A DNA stretch of 64,000 nt from Lacrimispora sphenoides. GTDB lineage: Bacteria; Bacillota; Clostridia; Lachnospirales; Lachnospiraceae. The stretch lies in the NCBI RefSeq assembly GCF_900105215.1, contig NZ_FOIP01000001.1, forward strand, positions 186,001 through 250,000, written 5' to 3'. Each line of letters opens with the position of its first letter. The first letter of the stretch is position 1. Shown piece after piece: positions 1 through 7,152 of this stretch. The notes under the pieces are model-generated. The model worked only from the letters and a program-made list of their open reading frames with translations, did not search any database and was not told the origin of the DNA. The translations under genes and the position numbers were made by a program.

Positions 1-1
1 A

Positions 2-218
2 ATCTCCTAAAATACAACCCGTTTGATAGCCGTTTAAGTCATTAAAATTTAGCTTTTCCCCTTCTGGTGTAGTTAAAGTATATTTGTCTGGATGTCTGTG
101 ATTCTAATCATAGAGCGTGTGCTCGATTCTGCCAAGTGATATTTTTAGCACCATTTAAATATGATGGTACAAGGTTAATAAATATGGTATTCCAAGCTGG
201 AGTCCTTTTTCTATCCAT
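2..218 (-). pseudogene. Decayed reading frame entering from the left edge
   Basis: On the minus strand a frame opens with an ATG at 218 (MDRKRTPAWN...) and runs 36 codons to a TGA at 108-110. A second frame, shifted and just past a TAG at 104-106, continues open to the window edge with protein-like composition (RHPDKYTLTTPEGEKL). The two pieces look like one gene broken by a frameshift, or two unrelated short frames. I do not recognise the family. No good ribosome binding site precedes the ATG. This is an inference from amino-acid texture only. Confidence 0.25.
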
Positions 219-303
219 TATCAAATTCACATTTATTTATCATTTCAGGCTCTATCCAATAATATAATTATGAAAAGAAACCTAATACATAGGAGGCGTT
301 GAC

Positions 304-1971
304 ATTAAAATTGTAGATGAAAGTTATTTTGATTTGATTATAAACAATGAATACACAGATCTACTTCGAGAGAATGGAAATCTTACTACGATCGATGAAA
401 AATATTCTATCTATCATATGCCAGTCAGTGAATTTGACATGTGCTTTCTCGGAATTCAGCCCTATACTATCTTTCCGCTTCTTTTTACGCGTGATTCCAT
501 TATCAGCCAGGAAAAATCTGGTGTTCCTATCGTTCAGCAAAATCCTAATCTTTCTCTGTTTGGGCAGGGAATTCTAATAGGCTTTGTTGATACAGGTATT
601 GATTATGAACATATGGCATTTCTTAACCCGGACGGAACCACTCGGATATATTCCATTTGGGACCAGACACTGGAAGAAGGAGATCCTCCTCAGGGATTTA
701 CCTTTGGATCAGAATTTAATAAAGAGATTATTAATCTTGCGCTGAGAGCTTCCACCCCTACATCCATCGTATCTACCAGGGATGATAATGGGCACGGAAC
801 CATGCTGGCCGGAATCGCTGCCGGAACCCCTAATATGGCTGAGGAGTTCCAAGGAGTTGCTCCTGAAGCGGAACTGGTGGTTGTAAAACTGAAACAGGCA
901 AAGGAATATAACCGAAAAATTTTTTCTGTCAGGAGTGATATTGACTGCTATCAGGAATCAGATATTATAATGGGGATTGAATATATCCGTACTGTGGCCA
1001 TGCATCTTAATAGACCGCTGGTCCTGTGCATTGGAGTCGGTACAAGCCAGGGAGGGCACAACGGAAACGACCTATTCTCGGAACACATAAACAATCTGAC
1101 AAAATATCCCGGTGTATCGATATGCATTGCCGCCGGGAATGAAGGGGGTAACAGAAGACATTTCCGGGGAGAACTTATGTTGCCTGATTTCTACAGGGAT
1201 TTTGAACTACGCATCGGAGATCATGACACGGATTTCTTTTTAGAACTTTGGAATTACTCTCCGTTCCGTTTGACCATAAAACTTACTGCACCAACCGGTG
1301 AAACTACGCAGGTCATTTATCCGCGTTTAAACGAGTGCTTGAAATTTGATTTTATTTTTGAATCCACCGTATTTTACGTCAATAACTTTATCTTGGAGGA
1401 AAATACTGGAGCCCAGCTCATCATTGTGCGTTTTCAGAAGGCTAATGTTGGAATATGGAAGATAAGTATCGCTAATAAAGACCTTCAGCCGGCAATTTTT
1501 GACGCCTGGTTGCCTTCGGGCCCCATTATCTCCGAAGAAACATTTTTTCTTGAATCAACCCCGGATATTACCGTGACAAATCCAGGAAATACCAGCAATC
1601 CGCTTACCGTAACCGCTTACGATCAATCAAATGACAGTATTCTAATCAACTCAAGCAGAGGATTTTCCGTATCCGGCGGGACTGTTCCGGATCTTGCAGC
1701 ACCCGGATATCAGATTACATGTCCTCTGCCCGGCAACCGCTATGGAAGTGCAACCGGAACGGGGGCTGCAGCCGCACACGCCTCCGGCGTTGCTGCCATG
1801 CTTATGGAATGGGCAATCAACCGCGGAAATTATACAACCATTACTGGGAGAAACATCAGCCGACTTATGGTACGTGGGGCTGTCCGAAGTCCTGCTATCA
1901 CCTACCCAAATTCCACATGGGGATACGGGCAAATTAATATTCTGGGCGTATTCAACGGCTTAAGTTTATAA
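304..1971 (+). CDS. Csp-like subtilisin-family (S8) protein, probable pseudoprotease
   Basis: The fold is subtilisin-like and resembles the clostridial CspA/B/C germination proteins. Counting from the ATT at 304, the aspartate motif VDTGIDY (Asp96), the histidine motif NGHGT (His164) and the oxyanion region AAGNEGG are present. The serine motif, normally GTSxAxxH, reads GTGAAAAH, so Gly487 replaces the nucleophile; codons ACG GGG are unambiguous. In C. difficile, CspC and CspA are known catalytically dead relatives that act in germinant signalling. The start is inferred: AGGAGG at 291-296 lies 7 nt before an ATT at 304, and the extra residues (KIVDESYFDL) match the N-terminal pattern I recall for the family. 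The alternative TTG at 334 has no ribosome binding site. There is no signal peptide. The gene stands alone. Family is firm; the germination role is inference. Confidence 0.85.
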   Translation: MKIVDESYFDLIINNEYTDLLRENGNLTTIDEKYSIYHMPVSEFDMCFLGIQPYTIFPLLFTRDSIISQEKSGVPIVQQNPNLSLFGQGILIGFVDTGIDYEHMAFLNPDGTTRIYSIWDQTLEEGDPPQGFTFGSEFNKEIINLALRASTPTSIVSTRDDNGHGTMLAGIAAGTPNMAEEFQGVAPEAELVVVKLKQAKEYNRKIFSVRSDIDCYQESDIIMGIEYIRTVAMHLNRPLVLCIGVGTSQGGHNGNDLFSEHINNLTKYPGVSICIAAGNEGGNRRHFRGELMLPDFYRDFELRIGDHDTDFFLELWNYSPFRLTIKLTAPTGETTQVIYPRLNECLKFDFIFESTVFYVNNFILEENTGAQLIIVRFQKANVGIWKISIANKDLQPAIFDAWLPSGPIISEETFFLESTPDITVTNPGNTSNPLTVTAYDQSNDSILINSSRGFSVSGGTVPDLAAPGYQITCPLPGNRYGSATGTGAAAAHASGVAAMLMEWAINRGNYTTITGRNISRLMVRGAVRSPAITYPNSTWGYGQINILGVFNGLSL

Positions 1972-2011
1972 AATCACTACTCCTATTAATAGCAATTTGT
2001 ATTAAATAAAG

Positions 2012-2040
2012 TTGACATAGATTAACTTATCGTTTATGCT
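2012..2040 (+). promoter_or_regulatory. Strong sigma-A promoter of the small RNA candidate
   Basis: TTGACA at 2012-2017 is a perfect -35 box. A 17-nt spacer leads to TATGCT at 2035-2040. Transcription would begin near 2047. No open reading frame with a ribosome binding site follows before the terminator, so the product is probably a non-coding RNA. Confidence 0.75.
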
Positions 2041-2046
2041 ATATTC

Positions 2047-2162
2047 AAAATTTAACATCAATGAAATTCGATTGCTTTAAGCGGTCGTTGGTAGTTGATT
2101 GGATAGGTACTTGTGGTTTTCATAAGTGCTAATTTTCCAATACACCAACGACCGCTTTTTTT
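2047..2162 (+). ncRNA. Candidate small RNA, rod-like hairpin of about 115 nt
   Basis: The transcript from the promoter at 2012-2040 would fold into one long rod. A perfect 14-bp outer stem pairs 2079-2092 with 2144-2157. A 6-bp middle helix pairs 2098-2103 with 2136-2141. A 10-bp apical helix including G-U pairs joins 2106-2115 and 2121-2130 with a GTTTT loop. The outer stem runs straight into seven T residues (2156-2162), which is an intrinsic terminator. The unit lies between the convergent ends of the Csp-like gene and a small coiled-coil gene. It does not match an RNA class I can name; its length is below a typical 6S RNA. Small transcript: likely; function: unknown. Confidence 0.6.
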
Positions 2163-2273
2163 ATATTTGGTGAATAAGGCAAATGTTCTGGAAAAGCAGA
2201 CACTTGTGCTATATATTTTTTAGTTTATTACAAAAAAAATAAGCCAGTCATTTCGACCAGCCTATTTGTCTTA

Positions 2274-2510
2274 TTATTTAGTTTTATCACTGTTTACAAT
2301 TAAATCCTTTAATTCTGAAATTGACATATTATTCTCTTCAAGTACGGAAGACAAATCCTTAAGCTGTTCAACTTTAATTTCTACTTGTATTTGCTTCTCT
2401 CTTTCCTGAAGTGTTTTGATTGCAGCTTTATATTGTTCTATCGAATCTTGTGTTCTTTTTAGTTCTTCCTGTAATTTTTCAAACGATGATTTGCGAACAC
2501 CTCTTGGCAT
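2274..2510 (-). CDS. Small coiled-coil protein of the MPRGVRK type (copy 1)
   Basis: This 78-residue protein has a basic N-terminus (MPRGVRK) followed by a heptad-rich stretch at about residues 10-55 and an acidic, leucine-containing tail (ISELKDLIVN). I do not know a named function. Similar short proteins are common in Clostridia and are sometimes labelled FliJ-like only because of the coiled coil. The start is placed at 2510 because AAGGAGG sits 8 nt upstream; a longer frame beginning at 2537 would put that motif inside the gene. A paralogue with the same N-terminus lies at 2803-3036. An extended -10 promoter is visible upstream. Confidence 0.7.
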   Translation of the reverse strand: MPRGVRKSSFEKLQEELKRTQDSIEQYKAAIKTLQEREKQIQVEIKVEQLKDLSSVLEENNMSISELKDLIVNSDKTK

Positions 2511-2568
2511 ATTAGTACCCTCCTTACAATTGGTCATATAAACATATAGATCATATCACACAATTTAC

Positions 2569-2577
2569 ATTATACCA
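2569..2577 (-). promoter_or_regulatory. Extended -10 promoter element for copy 1
   Basis: Read on the minus strand the motif is TGGTATAAT, an extended -10 (TGnTATAAT). The hexamer 17 nt upstream (TTAAGC) is a poor -35, as is usual when an extended -10 is present. It lies about 60 nt before the start codon at 2510. Confidence 0.5.
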
Positions 2578-2597
2578 TAAAATAGATACGTGCTTAA

Positions 2598-2802
2598 ATG
2601 AGTCCTGATTGTAATATAAAGTTGCCCCAAATTTTGCCCCAAATTGTTTCGGTTTATGCTGATTCGAAACGGTTTATAACGGCAAATTTTTATCTTCATA
2701 TTGTTGAAAAATGCCGTAATTACAGTGTTTGCGACATTTTTCAATGTTGTGTCGTACTTTGTTTTAAACTGCGTCCTTATTTGTAGATCCGTTCTAAGCT
2801 TT
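2598..2802. other. AT-rich gap with tandem 12-mer and possible integrase relic
   Basis: TTGCCCCAAATT is repeated head to tail at 2623-2634 and 2635-2646. On the minus strand the region translates to NNLGQNLGQLYI, a texture I associate with the C-terminal tails of tyrosine recombinases, but no recombinase core is present. A further imperfect inverted repeat (TTGAAAAATG / CATTTTTCAA) lies at about 2703-2746. No gene with a ribosome binding site is visible here. Confidence 0.3.
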
Positions 2803-3036
2803 TCAATCTGCCTTTGATGAAATAAGCAATTCCTTTAAATCCATGATCGACATCTCATGCTCGTCCAATATTGTTGATACTTCCTTAAATTGTTCCAGCT
2901 TTATTTTATCCTGAATATCTTTCTCTTTTTCGCCTAAAGTTACCAGACTGTTCTTGTATTGCTGAATCGATTCCTGGACCTCTTTTAATTCTTCCTGAAG
3001 TTTTTCAAGTGGTGTCTTTCTTACTCCTCTTGGCAT
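2803..3036 (-). CDS. Small coiled-coil protein of the MPRGVRK type (copy 2)
   Basis: This 77-residue paralogue of the protein at 2274-2510 shares the MPRGVRK start, the LEKLQEELK segment, a central coiled coil and an acidic tail (MSIMDLKELLISS). Divergence is spread over the whole length, so the duplication is not recent. The start at 3036 is chosen because AAAGGAGAG lies about 8 nt upstream; a longer frame from 3075 would swallow it. Function is unknown. It could be a small nucleic-acid-binding or oligomerising protein, judged only by charge and coiled coil. Confidence 0.7.
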   Translation of the reverse strand: MPRGVRKTPLEKLQEELKEVQESIQQYKNSLVTLGEKEKDIQDKIKLEQFKEVSTILDEHEMSIMDLKELLISSKAD

Positions 3037-3203
3037 ACTGGTTCTCTCCTTTACAGAAATATTTTTATCAACCATATATTACCAAGTATATGCAAAGTTT
3101 CATTTGTTTATTACTTTATAACTCCATTAATGAAAAATTTCCAGGAAGAACTTTTATGAAAGCTTTTTGGTTTTAAAGGTCCGTTTATGGCTCAATAAAA
3201 GGT

Positions 3204-3236
3204 AAGGAAAACGGATATAATCCGATTACTTTCCTT
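3204..3236 (-). terminator. Hairpin downstream of the Rrf2 gene
   Basis: AAGGAAA (3204-3210) pairs with TTTCCTT (3230-3236), and CGGAT (3212-3216) pairs with ATCCG (3220-3224) around a 3-nt loop. It lies about 70 nt after the Rrf2 stop codon on that gene's strand and is followed by a moderately T-rich stretch. Almost the same hairpin ends the sugar ABC operon at 3951-3977. Confidence 0.55.
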
Positions 3237-3303
3237 CAGACTGTAAATAAAGTTCACAGCCAGCGCCCGGACTTATACGGTAAAAAAGCTTTTCGACCAT
3301 CGT

Positions 3304-3723
3304 CTATAGCATCTCATCCCCGGCTTTCAAAATCTCACTGATCTTTGCTCTTTTTAAACTGGCAATCAAATCATTCTGGACAGACTCAAAAATTTTATGT
3401 ACGGGGCAGTACTGCGAAGCATCTCTACTGCAATACCCGTCCTCTTCCAGACAGCGGTTAATACGAATTTCTCCCTCTATCACCAGAACGATATCATACA
3501 GTGTAATATCTTCCGTTTTTTTCACCAGATAATATCCCCCGGTAGGTCCCTGTATAGACTTTATGTAACCCTCTTGTTTGAGACGCGTAACAATTTTAAT
3601 AAGATAATTACCAGTAATGCCCAGCCTCTCAGCCATTTCTTTTACGGTCGTCACTTTATCCTCATTCTGGGCTAAATAAATGATGACTCGAATTGCATAA
3701 TCTGTTGTGATCTGTAATTTCAT
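3304..3723 (-). CDS. Rrf2-family transcriptional regulator with three-cysteine motif
   Basis: The 139-residue length and the N-terminal winged helix (MKLQITTDYAIRVIIYLA, recognition region near TGNYLIKIVTRLK at 37-49) are typical of Rrf2 proteins. The beta-wing motif GPTGGYYL is intact at 59-66. Cys91, Cys98 and Cys106 (spacing C-x6-C-x7-C) match the Fe-S cluster ligands used by NsrR/IscR-type members, so it probably senses redox, NO or iron-sulfur status. No isc, suf or nitrosative-stress gene lies beside it, so its target is not evident. A palindrome 23 nt upstream of the start suggests autoregulation. AAGGAGAG precedes the ATG. Confidence 0.9.
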   Translation of the reverse strand: MKLQITTDYAIRVIIYLAQNEDKVTTVKEMAERLGITGNYLIKIVTRLKQEGYIKSIQGPTGGYYLVKKTEDITLYDIVLVIEGEIRINRCLEEDGYCSRDASQYCPVHKIFESVQNDLIASLKRAKISEILKAGDEML

Positions 3724-3745
3724 TGCATCTCTCCTTAAAGATATT

Positions 3746-3763
3746 TACATTTATCGTAATGTA
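3746..3763. promoter_or_regulatory. Palindrome upstream of Rrf2, probable operator
   Basis: TACATT (3746-3751), six bases, then AATGTA (3758-3763) form a perfect 6-bp inverted repeat, 23 nt before the Rrf2 start codon. The position, close to the ribosome binding site, fits a self-repression operator. Assignment to Rrf2 is inference. Confidence 0.45.
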
Positions 3764-3950
3764 ATGGTGGGAACACCGTCTTAAGAAATGCCCTGCCAAA
3801 CTCCTCCAGGGACAGCCCCAGCGTTCAAGGTTATTCACTGTATTCATACGTTCCAATATATTTAAGAATGCATCGGTATTGTAACATAATTATATACTGT
3901 TTTTCAATCGTAGAATGTTCAATAGGCTAAAGTCCACAAATTAAAAGAAA

Positions 3951-3977
3951 AGGAAAACGGATATGATCCGCTTTCCT
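3951..3977 (-). terminator. Terminator of the sugar ABC operon
   Basis: On the minus strand AGGAAA/TTTCCT and CGGAT/ATCCG pair around a 3-nt loop with one mismatch between the two helices. A TTTTCTTTT tract follows. It lies about 60 nt beyond the stop codon of the last permease gene. Confidence 0.75.
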
Positions 3978-4033
3978 TTCCCTGTTCCAAACAATCCTCT
4001 TATCAATTCTTAAAACGATTCCCTGCCGGTCCT

Positions 4034-4861
4034 TTAACCTTTTACTCCCGTATGGGCCACTCCTTCAATAAACTGTTTCTGGAAAACAAAGAACAAGACA
4101 ACCATTGGAATGACTGCCAGAACAGCGCCTGCCATCTGTGCGGGATAATCGTTGGTATGCTGTCCCTGAAGCGTAGAAAGTGCCGGAGCCAGAGTCATCT
4201 TTGTTGTGGTCGTATTTACGATCAAAGGCCACATAAAGTCATTCCAGGCAAACTTTGCCGTGAAAATCACAAGGGCCACGATCCCTGATTTTACCAGAGG
4301 GACCATGATCCTGGTCAGGATCTGGATCCTGCCGCACCCGTCCAGTATGGCTGCTTCCTCCAGTTCATCAGGAAGGGATAAGAAAAACTGCCTCATCATA
4401 AAAGTTCCAAAGGCACTGAATAAGTTTGGAAGAAAAAGTGCAAACATGGTGTCCAAAAGCCCCAGCTTCTGCACGATAAGGTACTGAGGTACCAGAAAGA
4501 TCTGTCCCGGTACCATCAGGACGGAAAGCACCACCAAAAACAGGATATCTCTTCCCGGAAATTTAATCCTGGCAAAGGAATATGCAGCCAGGGTACAGAT
4601 CACTACCTGTCCCGCAACCGTTACAACCGTAGAAAATACCGTGTTCATATAAATTCTTCCAAAAGGAAGGGCGGTCAGAACATTATGATAGGCTTCTGTG
4701 ACAAATCGTTCAGGCAGAATCGTGGGAGGAATCATCATGGATTCTCCCTTTGTTTTAAATGAGGTACATAGCATCCAAAGAAACGGAAGCACGGTAATAC
4801 CGATTCCTGCGATCAGTATCAGGTGGATCAATAGTTTTTTACGTCTGCTCGATTTCATCAT
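4034..4861 (-). CDS. Carbohydrate ABC transporter permease, MalG type
   Basis: Inner-membrane permease of the CUT1 sugar importer family. It has six predicted membrane spans, beginning with IHLILIAGIGITVLPFLWML at residues 11-30. The EAA loop, which docks the ATPase, is seen as EEAAILDGCGRIQILTRIMVP. The 275-residue length is normal. It is the last gene of an operon with the MalF-type permease (14-nt gap) and the binding protein. As in many clostridial CUT1 operons no ATPase gene is present; a shared MsmK-type ATPase elsewhere would energise it. The start has AAGGAGG 9 nt upstream. Confidence 0.93.
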   Translation of the reverse strand: MMKSSRRKKLLIHLILIAGIGITVLPFLWMLCTSFKTKGESMMIPPTILPERFVTEAYHNVLTALPFGRIYMNTVFSTVVTVAGQVVICTLAAYSFARIKFPGRDILFLVVLSVLMVPGQIFLVPQYLIVQKLGLLDTMFALFLPNLFSAFGTFMMRQFFLSLPDELEEAAILDGCGRIQILTRIMVPLVKSGIVALVIFTAKFAWNDFMWPLIVNTTTTKMTLAPALSTLQGQHTNDYPAQMAGAVLAVIPMVVLFFVFQKQFIEGVAHTGVKG

Positions 4862-4875
4862 CCGGCTTCACCTCC

Positions 4876-5784
4876 TTAGTCGTAATTGACCCATTTTCTC
4901 TGTCCTATCATCTGAATCACTGTTACCAGCATGATGATAGAAAAGATCAAAATGGATATGGCTGCTGCATAGCCCTTATGGCCATAATCAAAGGCATTCC
5001 GGTAGAACATCATGACCAGGGTCTGGGTGCTTCGATAGGCCGTATTCGTTTTTACAACCATCATATAAATGGTATCAAACACCTGAAATCCGCTGATGAT
5101 AGAGGTGATCATGACGAAAAATATGGTCGGTGACAGCATGGGGATTGTGATTTTAAAAAACTGGTGAATGCCGCTTGCCCCATCCACAGATGCCGCCTCA
5201 TAATAGGATCTTGATATCCCCTGCATGCCTGCTAAAAGAATGATCATGTTATAACCTACAGTTCCCCATATCCCAACGATCATTATCATGAACAAAGCTG
5301 TTTTGGGGTCGGTGATCCAGCCGTGAGGAGCAAAACCCATAGCCTTTAACGCCGCATTTAAAAGACCGTACTGCTCATTATAAATCCATTTCCAGACCAT
5401 TGCCACCGCGGCCGACATGGTCACGGATGGCAGAAAATAGATGGTCCGGTAAAAAGAAGTTCCCCTGATTTTCGTATTGAGCAGGGCAGCTACAAACAAG
5501 GATAACATAAGGCCCAGAGGCACGGTGATCCCGACGTAGAGAAGTGTATTGCCAAGAGAGTTCCACAGTTCTTTATCCTTAAACATTTCCAAATAATTGT
5601 TAAGGCCATAAAAGGTGGCTACATTGAATTTATTCACTTCATTAAAGCTGAACCAGAAATTCTGAATAAAGGGAAAAATATAAAATACAAAGATTCCAAG
5701 CAACAGGGGTGTTATGAATAAGTACCCCTCTCCCCATTCTTTCCATTGCCGCTTTGCTATTTTCTTTTTTGTCGTACCCTGCAT
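4876..5784 (-). CDS. Carbohydrate ABC transporter permease, MalF type
   Basis: Partner permease of the CUT1 importer, 302 residues with six predicted membrane segments starting at GYLFITPLLLGIFVFYIFPF (residues 20-39). The EAA motif is YYEAASVDGASGIHQFFKITIP. It follows the binding-protein gene by 8 nt and precedes the MalG-type gene, so the three are co-translated. The ribosome binding site is AGGTG. The cargo is presumably an oligosaccharide or glycoside; the neighbouring oxidoreductase and glycosidase point to an amino-sugar or host glycan fragment, which is inference. Confidence 0.93.
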   Translation of the reverse strand: MQGTTKKKIAKRQWKEWGEGYLFITPLLLGIFVFYIFPFIQNFWFSFNEVNKFNVATFYGLNNYLEMFKDKELWNSLGNTLLYVGITVPLGLMLSLFVAALLNTKIRGTSFYRTIYFLPSVTMSAAVAMVWKWIYNEQYGLLNAALKAMGFAPHGWITDPKTALFMIMIVGIWGTVGYNMIILLAGMQGISRSYYEAASVDGASGIHQFFKITIPMLSPTIFFVMITSIISGFQVFDTIYMMVVKTNTAYRSTQTLVMMFYRNAFDYGHKGYAAAISILIFSIIMLVTVIQMIGQRKWVNYD

Positions 5785-5792
5785 ATAAACAC

Positions 5793-7088
5793 CTACTTAT
5801 TATTTTTTGCTAAAATCGCATCAGCGTCTGTTTTAAGCTGGCTGCATACATCCGCTAAAGTCTTATCGCCGGAATAAGCTGCCTTCAAAGCTTCTGCTTC
5901 TATATCATAGAGCTCTGCCACAGATTTGCATACAGGAAGGGGATTGGCTTCCCCAGAATGATTGGTGTAAGCCGCCAGGTTTAAATCCTTGTTGAAATCG
6001 GCAAAATACTTCTGGGCATCGTTCCGTGCGGAAATAACGACTCCGCTCTCTCCCTGGATCTTCATGGCCTCTTCGCTTCCAAGCCATAAAGCAAAATCTG
6101 CTGCTGCGTCCTTATTTTTACTTCCTGCAAACACGGCATAACCAAGTCCGTTTATGATATTTGGCTCTTTTCCGTTAAATTCCGGGAATTCTACCAGGTT
6201 GATCTTGGTGTTGATGGCGTCATTAGAAGTATACTCCGGTGTCATGTAGGAGCCTGCTAAAACCATTGCCAGCTGTCCGCCTTCGAACATGGCATCGGCA
6301 CTGGTTTCTGATAATGCAGCAGCTGATGGGGAATATCCCTCATTGATCAGATCGATCCAGCACTGGATTCCTTCCTGGGTCTTAGGATCTGTATAACCGG
6401 TTTCTGTTTTGTCAGCATTTAAGATCCAGCCGCCACCCGCATATACGGTTGGATAATACCATGTCTGGAAATCGATAGGGCAGGCAAAAGGATATGCTCC
6501 TGAATCAAGACCTGCTGCTTTTAAATCCTTACATGCCTTTGCAAGATCATCAAAGGTCCAGTCATCGGTTGGATATGCCACTCCTGCCTTGTCAAAGATA
6601 TCCTTGTTATACCAAAGAGCATTGGTATCAAAATCCTTTGGTATGGCGATCTGCTTATCCTCAAAGTTATAAGCCTTTATAAGGGCTTCCGGGAAATTCT
6701 TCTCTATATCAAGGTCTGATTTTTTCAAATAATCATTTAAATCCAGAAGAATTCCTCCGTCATAGTAATCCTCTGCGTGAAGTACATTGATCCAGAATAC
6801 ATCCGGTGCTGTTCCGCCTGTTGCCGCAGCCTCCAGCTTGGTCCAGTATTCGCCTCCCTTATAAGGGGTAAGCTGGATATCAATCTTTACATTTTCATGA
6901 GTTTTCTGGTAGGCCTGGATCATGGACTCCATGACAGGGCGCTGCTTTTCATCCCATATTCCCAAGCTTAAAGTCGTAGCGCCTCCTCCGGAAGCTTTGC
7001 CTCCGCCGCCACATCCCGTAAGACTCATTGCTGCCATGGCTAATGCCATTCCCATTGCCAGAACTTTGGTTCCTCTCGTCTTCTTCAT
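5793..7088 (-). CDS. Extracellular sugar-binding lipoprotein of ABC importer
   Basis: Family 1 solute-binding protein of 431 residues. The N-terminus MKKTRGTKVLAMGMALAMAA leads to the lipobox LTGC, with Cys26 as the lipidation site, so the protein is anchored outside the cell membrane. The body carries family hallmarks such as APDVFWIN and AIPKDFDTNALWYNKDIF. It is encoded just upstream of the two permeases (8-nt gap) and downstream of the oxidoreductase (64-nt gap), with AAAGGAGAG before the start. Aromatic residues (WYYPTVYAGGGW) suit carbohydrate stacking. The exact ligand cannot be read from the sequence. Confidence 0.93.
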   Translation of the reverse strand: MKKTRGTKVLAMGMALAMAAMSLTGCGGGGKASGGGATTLSLGIWDEKQRPVMESMIQAYQKTHENVKIDIQLTPYKGGEYWTKLEAAATGGTAPDVFWINVLHAEDYYDGGILLDLNDYLKKSDLDIEKNFPEALIKAYNFEDKQIAIPKDFDTNALWYNKDIFDKAGVAYPTDDWTFDDLAKACKDLKAAGLDSGAYPFACPIDFQTWYYPTVYAGGGWILNADKTETGYTDPKTQEGIQCWIDLINEGYSPSAAALSETSADAMFEGGQLAMVLAGSYMTPEYTSNDAINTKINLVEFPEFNGKEPNIINGLGYAVFAGSKNKDAAADFALWLGSEEAMKIQGESGVVISARNDAQKYFADFNKDLNLAAYTNHSGEANPLPVCKSVAELYDIEAEALKAAYSGDKTLADVCSQLKTDADAILAKNNK

Positions 7089-7152
7089 AATCTGCTCTCT
7101 CCTTTTTTATTGATATTTTTTATACATTAAGCGGATATGCCTGCATATCCCT

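Larger units (their letters stand above)
3724..4033. other. Intergenic region between Rrf2 and sugar ABC operon
   Basis: About 310 nt without a convincing gene. It holds the TACATT-N6-AATGTA palindrome close to the Rrf2 start and the ABC-operon terminator at 3951-3977. A 64-codon minus-strand frame overlaps the Rrf2 start out of frame and has no ribosome binding site, so I do not call it. Confidence 0.5.

Noticed and set aside
2047..2162. 6S RNA or another named RNA class
   Set aside because: It is too short and lacks the large central bubble expected of 6S RNA; no other class motif is visible.
3662..3856. 64-codon minus-strand frame overlapping the Rrf2 start
   Set aside because: Out of frame with Rrf2, no ribosome binding site and unusual residue composition.
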